DNA from: an uncultured Lachnospiraceae bacterium
GTDB taxonomy: Bacteria; Bacillota; Clostridia; Lachnospirales; Lachnospiraceae
Assembly (NCBI GenBank): GCA_900317585.1
Contig: ONHG01000001.1
Coordinates: forward strand, 62,001 to 126,000
Direction: 5' to 3'
Length of the DNA: 64,000 nt
Notes under the pieces: model-generated
What the model was told of the DNA's origin: nothing
Database searches by the model: none
The model's input: the letters and a program-made list of their open reading frames with translations, nothing else
Translations under genes and position numbers: made by a program
In this document: in pieces, positions 50,135-58,425 of the stretch
How positions within the stretch are numbered: the first letter of the stretch is position 1
Layout of the letters: the number at the start of each line of letters is the position of its first letter

Positions 50135-51235
50135 TTATACATTAAATCTGAAAAGAATTACATCTCCGTCCTTAACAACGTACTCTTTTCCTTCCATGCC
50201 TACGATGCCCTTTTCTCTTGCGGCTGCAAGGCTTCCGTTGTCGAGAAGATCCTGATAATTGACTACCTCCGCCTTGATGAAGCCACGCTCAAAGTCAGTA
50301 TGTATCTTGCCGGCTGCCTGTGGTGCCTTTGTACCTTTCTTTATAGTCCATGCACGGCACTCATCCTCTCCTGCAGTGAGGAAGGAAATAAGTCCGAGAA
50401 GTGAATAGCTGGCTGCTACAAGCTTATCGAGACCGCTTGACTCAACACCTAAATCCTCAAGGTACTCCTTCTTTTCGTCCTCATCGAGATCTGCAAGCTC
50501 CTGCTCAATCTGTGCACAGATAACAAATACCTCTGCGCCCTCTTCCTTTGCCATCTCTCTTACCTTTGCAACATGCGGATTGCTTGCGCCGTCATCTGCG
50601 AGGTCGTCCTCTGATACGTTTGCTGCGTAGATGGTAGGCTTTGCTGTAAGGAGATTATAGCCCTTGAACCAAAGCTGTGCATCCTCATCATCAGGCACTT
50701 CAAAGGTTCTGGCCATCTTTCCGTCCTCAAGATGAGCCTTTACTGCCTCAACAAGCTCAAGCTCCTTTGCAAGTGTCTTGTCCATTCTTGCCTGCTTTGC
50801 AATCTTTGCAATTCGCCTGTCGAGAATCTCAACATCCGAGAAAATAAGCTCAAGATTGATTGTCTCGATATCTCTTGCAGGATCTACAGAGCCATCTACA
50901 TGGATAATGTTTGTATCCTCAAAGCAGCGCACCACGTGTACGATTGCATCTACCTCACGGATATTTGCAAGGAACTGGTTTCCAAGTCCCTCACCCTTAC
51001 TGGCTCCCTTCACAAGACCTGCGATATCAACAAATTCGATTGTTGCAGGTGTAACCTTCTTTGTGTGATAGAGCTCTCCTAGCTTTACGATTCTCTCGTC
51101 AGGCACTGAAACAATACCTACGTTTGGGTCGATTGTAGCAAAAGGATAGTTTGCTGAAAGTGCTCCTGCCTTTGTGAGTGAGTTGAATAATGTAGACTTT
51201 CCGACGTTCGGAAGTCCGACGATGCCGAGTTTCAT
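50135..51235 (-). CDS. ychF: Redox-regulated ATPase YchF
   Basis: A 366-residue OBG-family P-loop NTPase that prefers ATP and binds the ribosome. G1 GLPNVGKSTLFNSLT (about 5-19), G3 FVDIAGLVKGASKGEGLGN (about 68-86), and NVSE in place of the NKxD GTP motif (about 203-206), the known reason for ATP preference; C-terminal TGS domain (AWTIKKGTKAPQAAGKIHTD). Length normal. AAAGGAGATA precedes the ATG. Confidence 0.96.
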   Translation of the reverse strand: MKLGIVGLPNVGKSTLFNSLTKAGALSANYPFATIDPNVGIVSVPDERIVKLGELYHTKKVTPATIEFVDIAGLVKGASKGEGLGNQFLANIREVDAIVHVVRCFEDTNIIHVDGSVDPARDIETINLELIFSDVEILDRRIAKIAKQARMDKTLAKELELVEAVKAHLEDGKMARTFEVPDDEDAQLWFKGYNLLTAKPTIYAANVSEDDLADDGASNPHVAKVREMAKEEGAEVFVICAQIEQELADLDEDEKKEYLEDLGVESSGLDKLVAASYSLLGLISFLTAGEDECRAWTIKKGTKAPQAAGKIHTDFERGFIKAEVVNYQDLLDNGSLAAAREKGIVGMEGKEYVVKDGDVILFRFNV

Positions 51236-51529
51236 GGTATATATATCTCCTTTAAATTGATTTCATATGTATTTTGTGTATCGGATGTTTGTTGATACAA
51301 CTATGTAGTGTACCACATTAAGGAAGATTTGTACATAATTTTAACATACTCATCATCAAGCTTTTCAACAACCGCATCTATTTTTCACCAAGCCTTTCTG
51401 TTTTTGCAGCTTCTATATCTGCCTCCTTTGGCAATATTCCAAACAATGATTTTGCTACCTCCTTTCTTCGTACCATTATTTTACGTATTTCGTACGATTT
51501 TATCAACACTTTCAGCTAAAACAAATCCT
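51236..51529. other. Intergenic region with gene remnant
   Basis: Between ychF and the DUF4143 ATPase gene. The leftmost part holds the ychF promoter region (not resolved); the rest is a broken reading frame on the minus strand (51301-51476), listed separately. No RNA gene or repeat is seen. Confidence 0.5.
51301..51476 (-). pseudogene. Frameshifted remnant, possibly an antitoxin-type gene
   Basis: On the minus strand a frame from ATG at 51476 reads MVRRKEVAKSLFGILPKEAD then IEAAKTERLGEK and stops; the next frame continues without a break as KIDAVVEKLDDEYVKIMYKS to 51301. AAAGGAGG follows rather than precedes the ATG, so even the start is doubtful. The segment with SLFGILP and acidic AAKTERL resembles C-terminal parts of small antitoxin-type proteins of Lachnospiraceae, by memory only. 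A one-base change near 51380 would join both parts. It lies just past the ATPase gene. Confidence 0.4.
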
Positions 51530-52879
51530 TTATTCTCCTTCAATAAATGGTATCATATACACAGGCAGATAATTTATCCCATTCTCCCATTTATAGTCTT
51601 TTGTATGAACAACATATTTTTCTCTGATTCGACTGCTAAATTTCTCACAAAATACATCCAATGATTTATGCTCTCTGTAATTTCCGGATTTCACTTCAAT
51701 AGGATTAATTTTAGTTCCATTTGATAGCAGGAAATCTATCTCGTACAAATGATTTGAAGTTTCACTTTTCATTGTGTAATAAAACAGATTGTTTCCTTTT
51801 GCTGTCAACATCTGTGCTACCGCATTTTCATAAACATATCCCAGGTTTGCTTCCAGCTTGTCTGACAACAGCTTATTATAGATTATATTATCCGTATATT
51901 TTTTATCCTTAAATGCAAGCGTAATAAACAGTCCAACATCTGATGTAAATAGCTTGTATCTGTCTATATCCTTTTCCAGAGACATTCCAACCCTGGGGTT
52001 GTTTGCATGATATGCAATATTTACAGTATATGAGCTGAGTATATCAGGTAATATCTCTCTCACTTGTTTTGCACGTACCCCTTCTCTCGCTTTTGACAAC
52101 ACATATCTTGATGCATTTTTACTAAGACTTGCCGGAATTGCATCATATATATCTCCTGCCAGTCCGGTTCCATCTATTTTTGTAAAATCCTCTTCATATA
52201 ACTCAACAATCTCCCTTTTCGTTTCATCCACAATCTGAAGATTATTATGTTCCAGATAAGCTTCAATAGCCTGAGGCATTCCTCCGATTAGCATATACAG
52301 TCTAAATTTACGCATCAAATTTCTATGCATCGCATTTCCTGCTGCTTTTTTATTTTTTAAAAGTAGTTTAATCGTCTCTGCTGTGATTTCGTCATCTATT
52401 GCCCACAAAAACTCTTCAAAATCCATAGGATACATAGATATCTTATGCTCTTCACTTGGTATTAATATATCCATCGTATTCTTTTTTATCGAAATCAATG
52501 AACCTGTTTCTATATATTTATATCGGCCATCAGCAACAAGATACTTGATTGCCTGTCTTGCTTTTGGCAAAAGCTGGACCTCATCAAATATTATAACGGA
52601 TTCATTTTCATATAATCTCACACCGGTTAACTGCTGTAGCTGTAAAAAGAAGAAATCAAGCTCATATGTGTCATCAAATAAAGCAATAATATCCTTGCTT
52701 GTATGCGCAAAATCAATCAGGATATATGATTTAAATTCATTTTTAGCAAATTCTTCAACAATCGTCGACTTGCCGGTTCGCCTGGCACCTTTCACAAGAA
52801 GTGCATATTTGTCGCTTCGGTTGATTTTCCATTCAAGTATTTCATTATAAATTTTACGTTTAAATACATGTCTTTCCAT
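51530..52879 (-). CDS. ATP-binding protein with AAA and DUF4143 domains
   Basis: A 449-residue P-loop ATPase of the AAA_14/DUF4143 family, common and multi-copy in gut Firmicutes. Walker A VKGARRTGKSTIVEEFA (about 29-45), Walker B SVIIFDEVQLLP (about 93-104), and the C-terminal DUF4143/nuclease-like part with EIDFLLSNGTKINPIEVKSG (about 378-397), a D-x(n)-E-x-K arrangement like restriction endonuclease folds. Role unproven; defence or addiction has been suggested for such genes but is not shown here. AGAGGTGA precedes the ATG. The promoter overlaps three 33-bp iterons. Confidence 0.88.
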   Translation of the reverse strand: MERHVFKRKIYNEILEWKINRSDKYALLVKGARRTGKSTIVEEFAKNEFKSYILIDFAHTSKDIIALFDDTYELDFFFLQLQQLTGVRLYENESVIIFDEVQLLPKARQAIKYLVADGRYKYIETGSLISIKKNTMDILIPSEEHKISMYPMDFEEFLWAIDDEITAETIKLLLKNKKAAGNAMHRNLMRKFRLYMLIGGMPQAIEAYLEHNNLQIVDETKREIVELYEEDFTKIDGTGLAGDIYDAIPASLSKNASRYVLSKAREGVRAKQVREILPDILSSYTVNIAYHANNPRVGMSLEKDIDRYKLFTSDVGLFITLAFKDKKYTDNIIYNKLLSDKLEANLGYVYENAVAQMLTAKGNNLFYYTMKSETSNHLYEIDFLLSNGTKINPIEVKSGNYREHKSLDVFCEKFSSRIREKYVVHTKDYKWENGINYLPVYMIPFIEGE

Positions 52880-52902
52880 ATAAAAATCACCTCTTTGTTA
52901 CT

Positions 52903-52931
52903 ATTATATTCCGAATCCCCACTCGTGTAAA
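52903..52931 (-). promoter_or_regulatory. Promoter of the DUF4143 ATPase gene
   Basis: Minus-strand TTTACA (52931-52926), 17-base spacer, TATAAT (52908-52903), 24 bases before the ATG. It overlaps the iterons. Confidence 0.7.
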
Positions 52932-52987
52932 CTGATTTTTTACGCAAATCCCCATTTGTTATATCTATTTTTTTACGCAAATCCCCA
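52903..52987. repeat. Three 33-bp iterons over the promoter of the DUF4143 ATPase gene
   Basis: TTTTTTACGCAAATCCCCA occurs exactly at 52936-52954 and 52969-52987, and AATCCCCA a third time at 52914-52921, each 33 bp apart (about three helical turns). The third copy overlaps the promoter spacer and its T-tract position holds the -10. This is a layout expected of an operator array. Confidence 0.8.
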
Positions 52988-53020
52988 TCCATTTCTTCCG
53001 TTGCTGTTCTTCTTTCACAG

Positions 53021-53064
53021 AAAAAACCTTCCCACACATAACCTAATGTGCAGGAAGGTTTTCA
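53021..53064 (-). terminator. Terminator after the antiterminator remnant
   Basis: AAAACCTTCC pairs with GGAAGGTTTT, with GCACA/TGTGT inside, followed on the minus strand by TTTTTTCTG. It lies just past the stop of the remnant at 53071. Confidence 0.85.
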
Positions 53065-53070
53065 CATTTT

Positions 53071-53253
53071 TTATTCACTTACCATCTCATCACACTTAAT
53101 CTGCTCGATATGTATGGCAAGGTAGCCTGTCTCATTGTCCAAAAACTCATGATTTAAGTCCTTTCCAAGCTCCTTACATATCTCACCTGCCAGTGCGAAT
53201 GACTCCGGGTAATTTTTCTCGATAAACTGATTGAGATCAACCTTTAACCTAGA
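53071..53253 (-). pseudogene. C-terminal stump of a BglG/LicT/GlcT-type antiterminator (PRD domain)
   Basis: The minus strand reads VDLNQFIEKNYPESFALAGE, then ICKELGKDLNHEFLDNETGY and LAIHIEQIKCDEMVSE before a stop at 53071. NETGYLAIHIEQI is the conserved end of the second PRD domain of LicT/GlcT-type antiterminators. The frame runs upstream only to a stop at 53254, inside a palindrome, so about 60 of about 280 residues remain, with no RNA-binding domain and no start codon. The intact gene would have followed the PTS gene, whose leader carries a matching RNA antiterminator site. A terminator still follows it. Confidence 0.8.
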
Positions 53254-53284
53254 TTATTCATGGCACAGCCGTGAATAATCTAGG
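53248..53284. repeat. Perfect 37-bp palindrome at the broken end of the antiterminator remnant
   Basis: CCTAGATTATTCATGGC and GCCGTGAATAATCTAGG form a 17-bp stem (one G-T) with loop ACA. There is no T run on either side, so it is not a normal terminator. It marks the exact place where the PRD coding frame is lost. Confidence 0.85.
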
Positions 53285-53331
53285 ATTTATTATTAACATA
53301 ACCGGACAATTCAATTATCATGAAGTATGAA

Positions 53332-55551
53332 TTACATCTCGTAGGTGTCAACTGCGTAGAGAGGCTCTCCCGCCTTAATCGGTCCGTCTGTGATGAGACG
53401 GATTTTCTGATTATCTTTTAGCTCTGTGCAGATGACAGGAGTGGTAACTGATGGTGCGTTCGCCTTTAAGTAGTCAAGGTCAAGCTTCATGAGCACATCG
53501 CCCTTATTAACATGGCATCCTGCCTCAACCTGTACGTCAAAGCCTTTACCCTCGAGCTTTACTGTATCAATTCCTACATGGATTATCATACCAATTCCTG
53601 AGTCGGTTGTAAATCCCAAAGCATGCTTTGTATCAAAAACGAATAAAACAGTTCCATCCTCAGGTGCTACAACTACCCCCTCCTCAGGTGTGACTACTGC
53701 TCCGTCACCCATCATTTTGCCGGCGAAGGCCTCGTCCGGCGCTGTTGAGAGGTCTGCTGCTATTCCTGTCATAGGGCTTGAGATGATAACTGTGCTTGTC
53801 GGCTCTGATTCAACATCCGAATCCTGTGCTTTATCAGAAGAGGTGTTTGAATCTTTTGTCTTTGATGCGTCTGCTGTATTATTTTCTACTGCATCGTCCT
53901 CGAAATGCTCCTCTGTCACGCTTGCAAGATAATCCTCCAGATTTGATTTAATCACTGTTACTCTTGGTCCATAGATAATCTGTACGCCCTGTCCCTTGTG
54001 CACGACTCCTGATGCTCCTGTTGATTTAAGAAGCGCATCGTTTACCTTGTCGGGATCAATTACTGTGATACGAAGCCTTGTTGCACAGCAGTCCACATCT
54101 GAGATATTGGCTTTGCCGCCGAGACCTCGTGATATGGTCTGTGAGAGCTCATCTGCTACAGTCCCTGCTTTTTCGTCAGAGTTCTTTACGTCCTTAGCAG
54201 CTTTTCTTTCATTTACATCTGCCTTGGTGTATAGCTTTGTCTTAGTGTCGTCATCCTCACGGCCCGGAGTTTTTAAATCAAACTTCTTTATAAAGAAGCT
54301 GAAAATAAAGTAATACAGTAAGAAATATACTATTCCCACCGGAATCACAAGCATCCAGCTTGTCTTTTCATTCCCCTGCAATATACCAAACAGGAAGAAA
54401 TCAAGTAATCCTCCTGAGAAAGTAAGTCCTACAGCGATGTTTAAAATATGTGCTATCATGTATGCGCTTCCTGCGAGCACTACCTGTACTGCAAAGAGAG
54501 CCGGTGCTACGAAAAGGAATGAGAACTCAAGAGGCTCTGTGATTCCTGTAAACATACATGCAAGTGTTGCAGAAAGTAAAAGGCTTCCTGCCTGTTTTTT
54601 CTTTTCCGGCTTTGCACATTTATACATTGCAAGTGCTGCTCCCGGAAGACCGAAAATCATGAAAATGAACTCTCCCGAGAAATATCTTGTGGCACCGGCA
54701 CTGAAATGTGCGATGTTTGCAGAGTCAGCAAGCTGTGCGAAGAAGATGTTCTGTCCACCCTCAACCATATGTCCTGCAACCTCCATCGTTCCACCGACTG
54801 CTGTCTGCCAGAACGGCATGTAAAATACATGGTGCAGTCCGAATGGAATAAGTGCTCTCTTTATGATACCAAAGAGAAGTGTTCCGAAATACCCTGTTCC
54901 TGTCACCACTCCGCCGAGTGCATAGATTCCGTTCTGCACTGTCGGCCAGATAAAATACATTAAGATTCCTACAAAAAGATATACCACTGTTGATATGATA
55001 GGCACAAATCTTGTTCCACCGAAAAATGACAATGCATTCGGCAGCTCAATCTTGTAGAAACGGTTGTGCAGTGCTGCCACTCCAAGTCCTACTATAATTC
55101 CGCCAAACACGCCCATCTGCAGCGACTGGATACCGCATACTGATGTGATGGTTCCATCAAGCACATCCTTTGCAATGCTTCCGTCTGCAAGGATTTTTCC
55201 GGAAATCTTGAGCATCGCATTGATTGATACATTCATAACAAAGTATGCTATGACTGCTGAAAGTGCTGACACCTCTTTTTCCTTCTTTGCCATTCCGATT
55301 GCTACTCCGACTGCAAAAATGAGCGGAAGGTTATCGAATATGGCACTTCCGACCGCATTCATGATTACAAGAAGTGCATGGAGTATAGTCTTATCTCCGA
55401 GCAGCCACTGTAAACCATAGGTCTCAATTGTTGTGGTGTTGGTGAATGAGCTTCCTAGTCCTAAAAGCAAGCCTGCTACCGGAAGGATTGCGATTGGAAG
55501 CATGAAGCTTCGTCCTACTCTCTGCAGGACACCAAAAATTTTGTCTTTCAT
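53332..55551 (-). CDS. ptsG: PTS glucose-type permease, domains IIC-IIB-IIA
   Basis: A 739-residue membrane permease that takes up and phosphorylates a sugar, most likely glucose. IIC with about 10 spans (1-420; MLPIAILPVAGLLLGLG; sugar loop GITEPLEFSFLFVAPALFA), IIB (about 475-550; phosphocysteine in ISDVDCCATRLRITV), and IIA of Crr type (about 600-739; phosphohistidine in GMIIHVGIDTVKLEG). A linker of about 50 residues rich in D/S/T joins IIB and IIA. AGGAGG precedes the ATG. The leader carries a GlcT-type antiterminator site and a terminator, so transcription should depend on an antiterminator; the gene stump downstream is what remains of one. Confidence 0.94.
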   Translation of the reverse strand: MKDKIFGVLQRVGRSFMLPIAILPVAGLLLGLGSSFTNTTTIETYGLQWLLGDKTILHALLVIMNAVGSAIFDNLPLIFAVGVAIGMAKKEKEVSALSAVIAYFVMNVSINAMLKISGKILADGSIAKDVLDGTITSVCGIQSLQMGVFGGIIVGLGVAALHNRFYKIELPNALSFFGGTRFVPIISTVVYLFVGILMYFIWPTVQNGIYALGGVVTGTGYFGTLLFGIIKRALIPFGLHHVFYMPFWQTAVGGTMEVAGHMVEGGQNIFFAQLADSANIAHFSAGATRYFSGEFIFMIFGLPGAALAMYKCAKPEKKKQAGSLLLSATLACMFTGITEPLEFSFLFVAPALFAVQVVLAGSAYMIAHILNIAVGLTFSGGLLDFFLFGILQGNEKTSWMLVIPVGIVYFLLYYFIFSFFIKKFDLKTPGREDDDTKTKLYTKADVNERKAAKDVKNSDEKAGTVADELSQTISRGLGGKANISDVDCCATRLRITVIDPDKVNDALLKSTGASGVVHKGQGVQIIYGPRVTVIKSNLEDYLASVTEEHFEDDAVENNTADASKTKDSNTSSDKAQDSDVESEPTSTVIISSPMTGIAADLSTAPDEAFAGKMMGDGAVVTPEEGVVVAPEDGTVLFVFDTKHALGFTTDSGIGMIIHVGIDTVKLEGKGFDVQVEAGCHVNKGDVLMKLDLDYLKANAPSVTTPVICTELKDNQKIRLITDGPIKAGEPLYAVDTYEM

Positions 55552-55618
55552 GAGCTTTTCCTCCTATAAATGCAGGGTATGTACCGATTTGCACCTATCA
55601 TTCTTTTTTGCTCCAGCG

Positions 55619-55680
55619 ACAAAAAGGAGGCACTTATCATACACTAACCCTGTTAAAAGTTATGTACGACAAATGCCTCC
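55619..55680 (-). terminator. Leader terminator of ptsG (antitermination control)
   Basis: On the minus strand the arms at 55680-55663 and 55643-55626 form an 18-bp stem with three G-U pairs, followed by TTTTTG. Its 5' arm overlaps the antiterminator site at 55668-55696, so only one structure can form. Confidence 0.88.
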
Positions 55681-55696
55681 CTAAAAGTAACACGTC
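55668..55696 (-). promoter_or_regulatory. Ribonucleic antiterminator (RAT) site, GlcT/LicT type
   Basis: The minus strand reads GACGTGTTACT, then TTTAGGG, then AGGCATTTGTC. It matches the known ptsG RAT pattern (ACGTGTTACT...CAGGCAT) of B. subtilis as I recall it. The site overlaps the 5' arm of the leader terminator by 13 bases. An active antiterminator bound here would keep transcription going into ptsG. Confidence 0.8.
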
Positions 55697-55752
55697 TGCT
55701 TAAGTTTATATCACAGAAGCCTTATTATTTCAACACAATTTACCTTACGAGT

Positions 55753-58425
55753 TTATTTTTTGTTAATCATGCTGTTTTTATACATGTTTTTTTGTGAATT
55801 ATGTCTAATGTCTTTTTTCTCCAGACGCCTCCATGTTTCCATCACCATAAAGCATTCTTCACCTGTGATGCCCTCTGATGAATACACAGCCTTTTGTATG
55901 ATGCGCATGTACTCGTCCCAGTGGATTCCGCAATAATCCGGTCCGCAGTATTTTTCCTTAAGGTTAGCCAGATAAAGCTCATCTGTCCTGTTTTTTGAAG
56001 GATGTCCCAGTCCTTTGTAGATGCGGTTGTTTATCATTATTGCTGCCCTGCTGTAACGGCCTTTTTTCACCCTTTTTGCAAGTCTTGCTTCCCACAAAAT
56101 ATTTCTTCGCCTTTTGATATAAACTATGATGGCTGTAAGTGCAGTCAGAAAAATCACACAGAGTAAAGTTTTTAAAATTACCGGTGGTATATGAAGTCTC
56201 GTTTTTGAGTTCTGAGCATCTGTACGTTTATCCGCACCTGACTGTGAACCATAAGCATTCTCACTTCCATCACCTGACTCATATTGGTTTGATGCACTGT
56301 TAGCTGTAGTATCGTTTGCTGTGCCATCATTTTTTACATCTGTATTTTCTGTATCTTCATTTTCTGCATCTTGATCTGCTGCATCTTCATATGCATTATC
56401 TTCATTTACCGCAGCATCATTCATATTCTCAGTATCATCCAAAGCATCACCGGCATTCGTTTTCTTTTCTTTGACACCAATATAGTCAAACGGATTCTCA
56501 CCTGTCACATACTCAAAATATCCCGGTGTCATCTCCACCGGAATCCATCCGAAATCATCCAGATATATTTCAACCCAGGCATGCGACTGCGAATCCTTCA
56601 CCTCACATATATCCTCATCATTTTCACCGGATTTGAAGCTGTCCTCCTTTGCACAGTATCCGCTTACATAACGGCATGGAACGCCCATCTGTCTGAGTAT
56701 CATCGTGCCAGCCGATGCAAAATGCACACAAAAGCCCTGTCTGCTATTTGAGAGGAAATTTTCAACTACATCCTTCCCGCCTGTTGAAGGAGGATTTTTG
56801 CTGTACTTAAAAGCCTTCGATGTCAGAAACTGCTGCACCAGCTGTGATGCCGCAATCCTGTTGGCATCATTTTCTCTTATATCGCCTGTGTACATCATAT
56901 TGCTTGTGAGCTGTCCGGTCCTAAGAAGCAGCTTCGCATCTTTTGCAACAATTCCGTCACCGCCCTGCTTTTCAGTATAGTTTTCCATTACATAATCATT
57001 GTATGCCACATAGAAATCATTGTTGACCTCAAGAGGCTGCTCCGGCTCAAGGATAGACATTTCCAGACTACCATCGAAAAAGCCTGGACACGCCGACACC
57101 TCGATAGTCTTTGTCGCTTTATCCTTTGTGATAACAAAGTCTTCGTCAAAATCTATATCGCCCTTGGCATCTATACTGTACGGGTCGATACAGTACGGCA
57201 AATAGGTGTATTTGGTGGAAAGCTTCTTCATCGTGATTGTATACTTTTCGGTGGCAGGATTGGTCTCATCATCATAATAACCATCAAGCAGCGTGGCTAA
57301 TCCGATTGCAGTCTGCCAGGCTGTCATCCTTGAAGCATCATGATACTCTTTTTCCATCCGGGAAAAATCAGACTTTTTAATCCATTTGCCATTCTCATAG
57401 GTATCACCGTAGAAGCTTCTCAGATAAATATTAGAAGGTACTCCTGCCTTTGCTTCTACCATCATCACTGTTTTTTCACTGTAGCTTGGATAGTGATTAC
57501 TAACCGTGCCATCCTGTAAATCAATTCCCAAGCTGAAGAATGACTTTACGCTGCCCTCCAAATCCTTTTGAAAGGCAAGCATCTGCGGCTTTTTACCGGC
57601 AAGTGTATCAGCAAGAGGTTTGAATGAAAATACACATATGAAAAGTACTGCCGACACTGCCGCCATGTATAAAAACGACACCGCTATCCTTAAAGCCTCA
57701 TTGCCCTGTGCACTGCCATTTGCATCATATCCTGCCACTGTGCGTGCGTTGCCATCTGCGATTAGACACCAGAGTGTACACAGTGTGAGCATAACGACCT
57801 CGCTGACACTTGGGCTTTTGCCTATGCACAGCTGTACCGCAAGCATAAGCGTTGGAAATAATGTGAGCATGCGTCTTCTTTTAATTTGAACCGCCAGTGT
57901 CACCAGCAAAAGCATAACTATAAACGATACAAAGCCAACAAATGCCCCCGCAAAGGCTTTATCGCCCTTTGGACAGACAAATGAAGTGCCATAGTACACA
58001 TTTATTATCTCAAGATACCTGCCCTTTACATACAAAAAGCCGTCTTTTATATGCTCTGCAGCCTGCCAGTTTGCAATAAACACTCCAAGCAAAAATACAA
58101 GCAGCAGACCCGTATTTATCGCATGGCGCACCCATTTTCTTGTATCAAGCGATGTAAGCCTGTTTATAAAGCCGCTTATCACCGAAAAAATAAACAGCCA
58201 CACATACACATAATATGGGCATCTCACATGTGAAACGGTCGTATTCACAACAGACACTGCACACACCGTAAGAAGTACTGCTGCAGCTGCATTGGCAAGT
58301 TCAGTAATCAGGACACCAAGCACTGTAAATGCATTATTATAATCAGGCTTTATCTCATTTGTGTCAGATCTCTGCCATCTGCTTTTCCTAAATGACAATC
58401 TCGTTTTTTTCATCCGCTCTGCCAA
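55753..58425 (-). CDS. Transglutaminase-like membrane protein (TgpA type)
   Basis: An 890-residue protein. About six membrane spans fill the first 280 residues (with GRYLEIINVYYGTSF loop), followed by a large extracellular part with a transglutaminase-like domain: catalytic Cys in SRQGFCVHFASAGTMILRQM (about 555-574), His in SQSHAWVEIYLDDFGWIP (about 608-625) and Asp/Glu after it. Then comes an acidic low-complexity linker (about 660-725), another span (about 740-762) and a cytosolic tail. It is the third gene of MoxR-DUF58-transglutaminase, a widespread operon. Start is TTG (58425) with AGGAG before it, overlapping DUF58 by 38 bases; ATG at 58413 is possible. Confidence 0.9.
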   Translation of the reverse strand: MAERMKKTRLSFRKSRWQRSDTNEIKPDYNNAFTVLGVLITELANAAAAVLLTVCAVSVVNTTVSHVRCPYYVYVWLFIFSVISGFINRLTSLDTRKWVRHAINTGLLLVFLLGVFIANWQAAEHIKDGFLYVKGRYLEIINVYYGTSFVCPKGDKAFAGAFVGFVSFIVMLLLVTLAVQIKRRRMLTLFPTLMLAVQLCIGKSPSVSEVVMLTLCTLWCLIADGNARTVAGYDANGSAQGNEALRIAVSFLYMAAVSAVLFICVFSFKPLADTLAGKKPQMLAFQKDLEGSVKSFFSLGIDLQDGTVSNHYPSYSEKTVMMVEAKAGVPSNIYLRSFYGDTYENGKWIKKSDFSRMEKEYHDASRMTAWQTAIGLATLLDGYYDDETNPATEKYTITMKKLSTKYTYLPYCIDPYSIDAKGDIDFDEDFVITKDKATKTIEVSACPGFFDGSLEMSILEPEQPLEVNNDFYVAYNDYVMENYTEKQGGDGIVAKDAKLLLRTGQLTSNMMYTGDIRENDANRIAASQLVQQFLTSKAFKYSKNPPSTGGKDVVENFLSNSRQGFCVHFASAGTMILRQMGVPCRYVSGYCAKEDSFKSGENDEDICEVKDSQSHAWVEIYLDDFGWIPVEMTPGYFEYVTGENPFDYIGVKEKKTNAGDALDDTENMNDAAVNEDNAYEDAADQDAENEDTENTDVKNDGTANDTTANSASNQYESGDGSENAYGSQSGADKRTDAQNSKTRLHIPPVILKTLLCVIFLTALTAIIVYIKRRRNILWEARLAKRVKKGRYSRAAIMINNRIYKGLGHPSKNRTDELYLANLKEKYCGPDYCGIHWDEYMRIIQKAVYSSEGITGEECFMVMETWRRLEKKDIRHNSQKNMYKNSMINKK

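Noticed and set aside
52792..53037. An 81-codon minus-strand ORF with repeats of the GDLRKK type
   Set aside because: It overlaps the ATPase gene start, begins inside a terminator loop with GTG, and its repeats are explained by the 33-bp DNA iterons that sit on the promoter.
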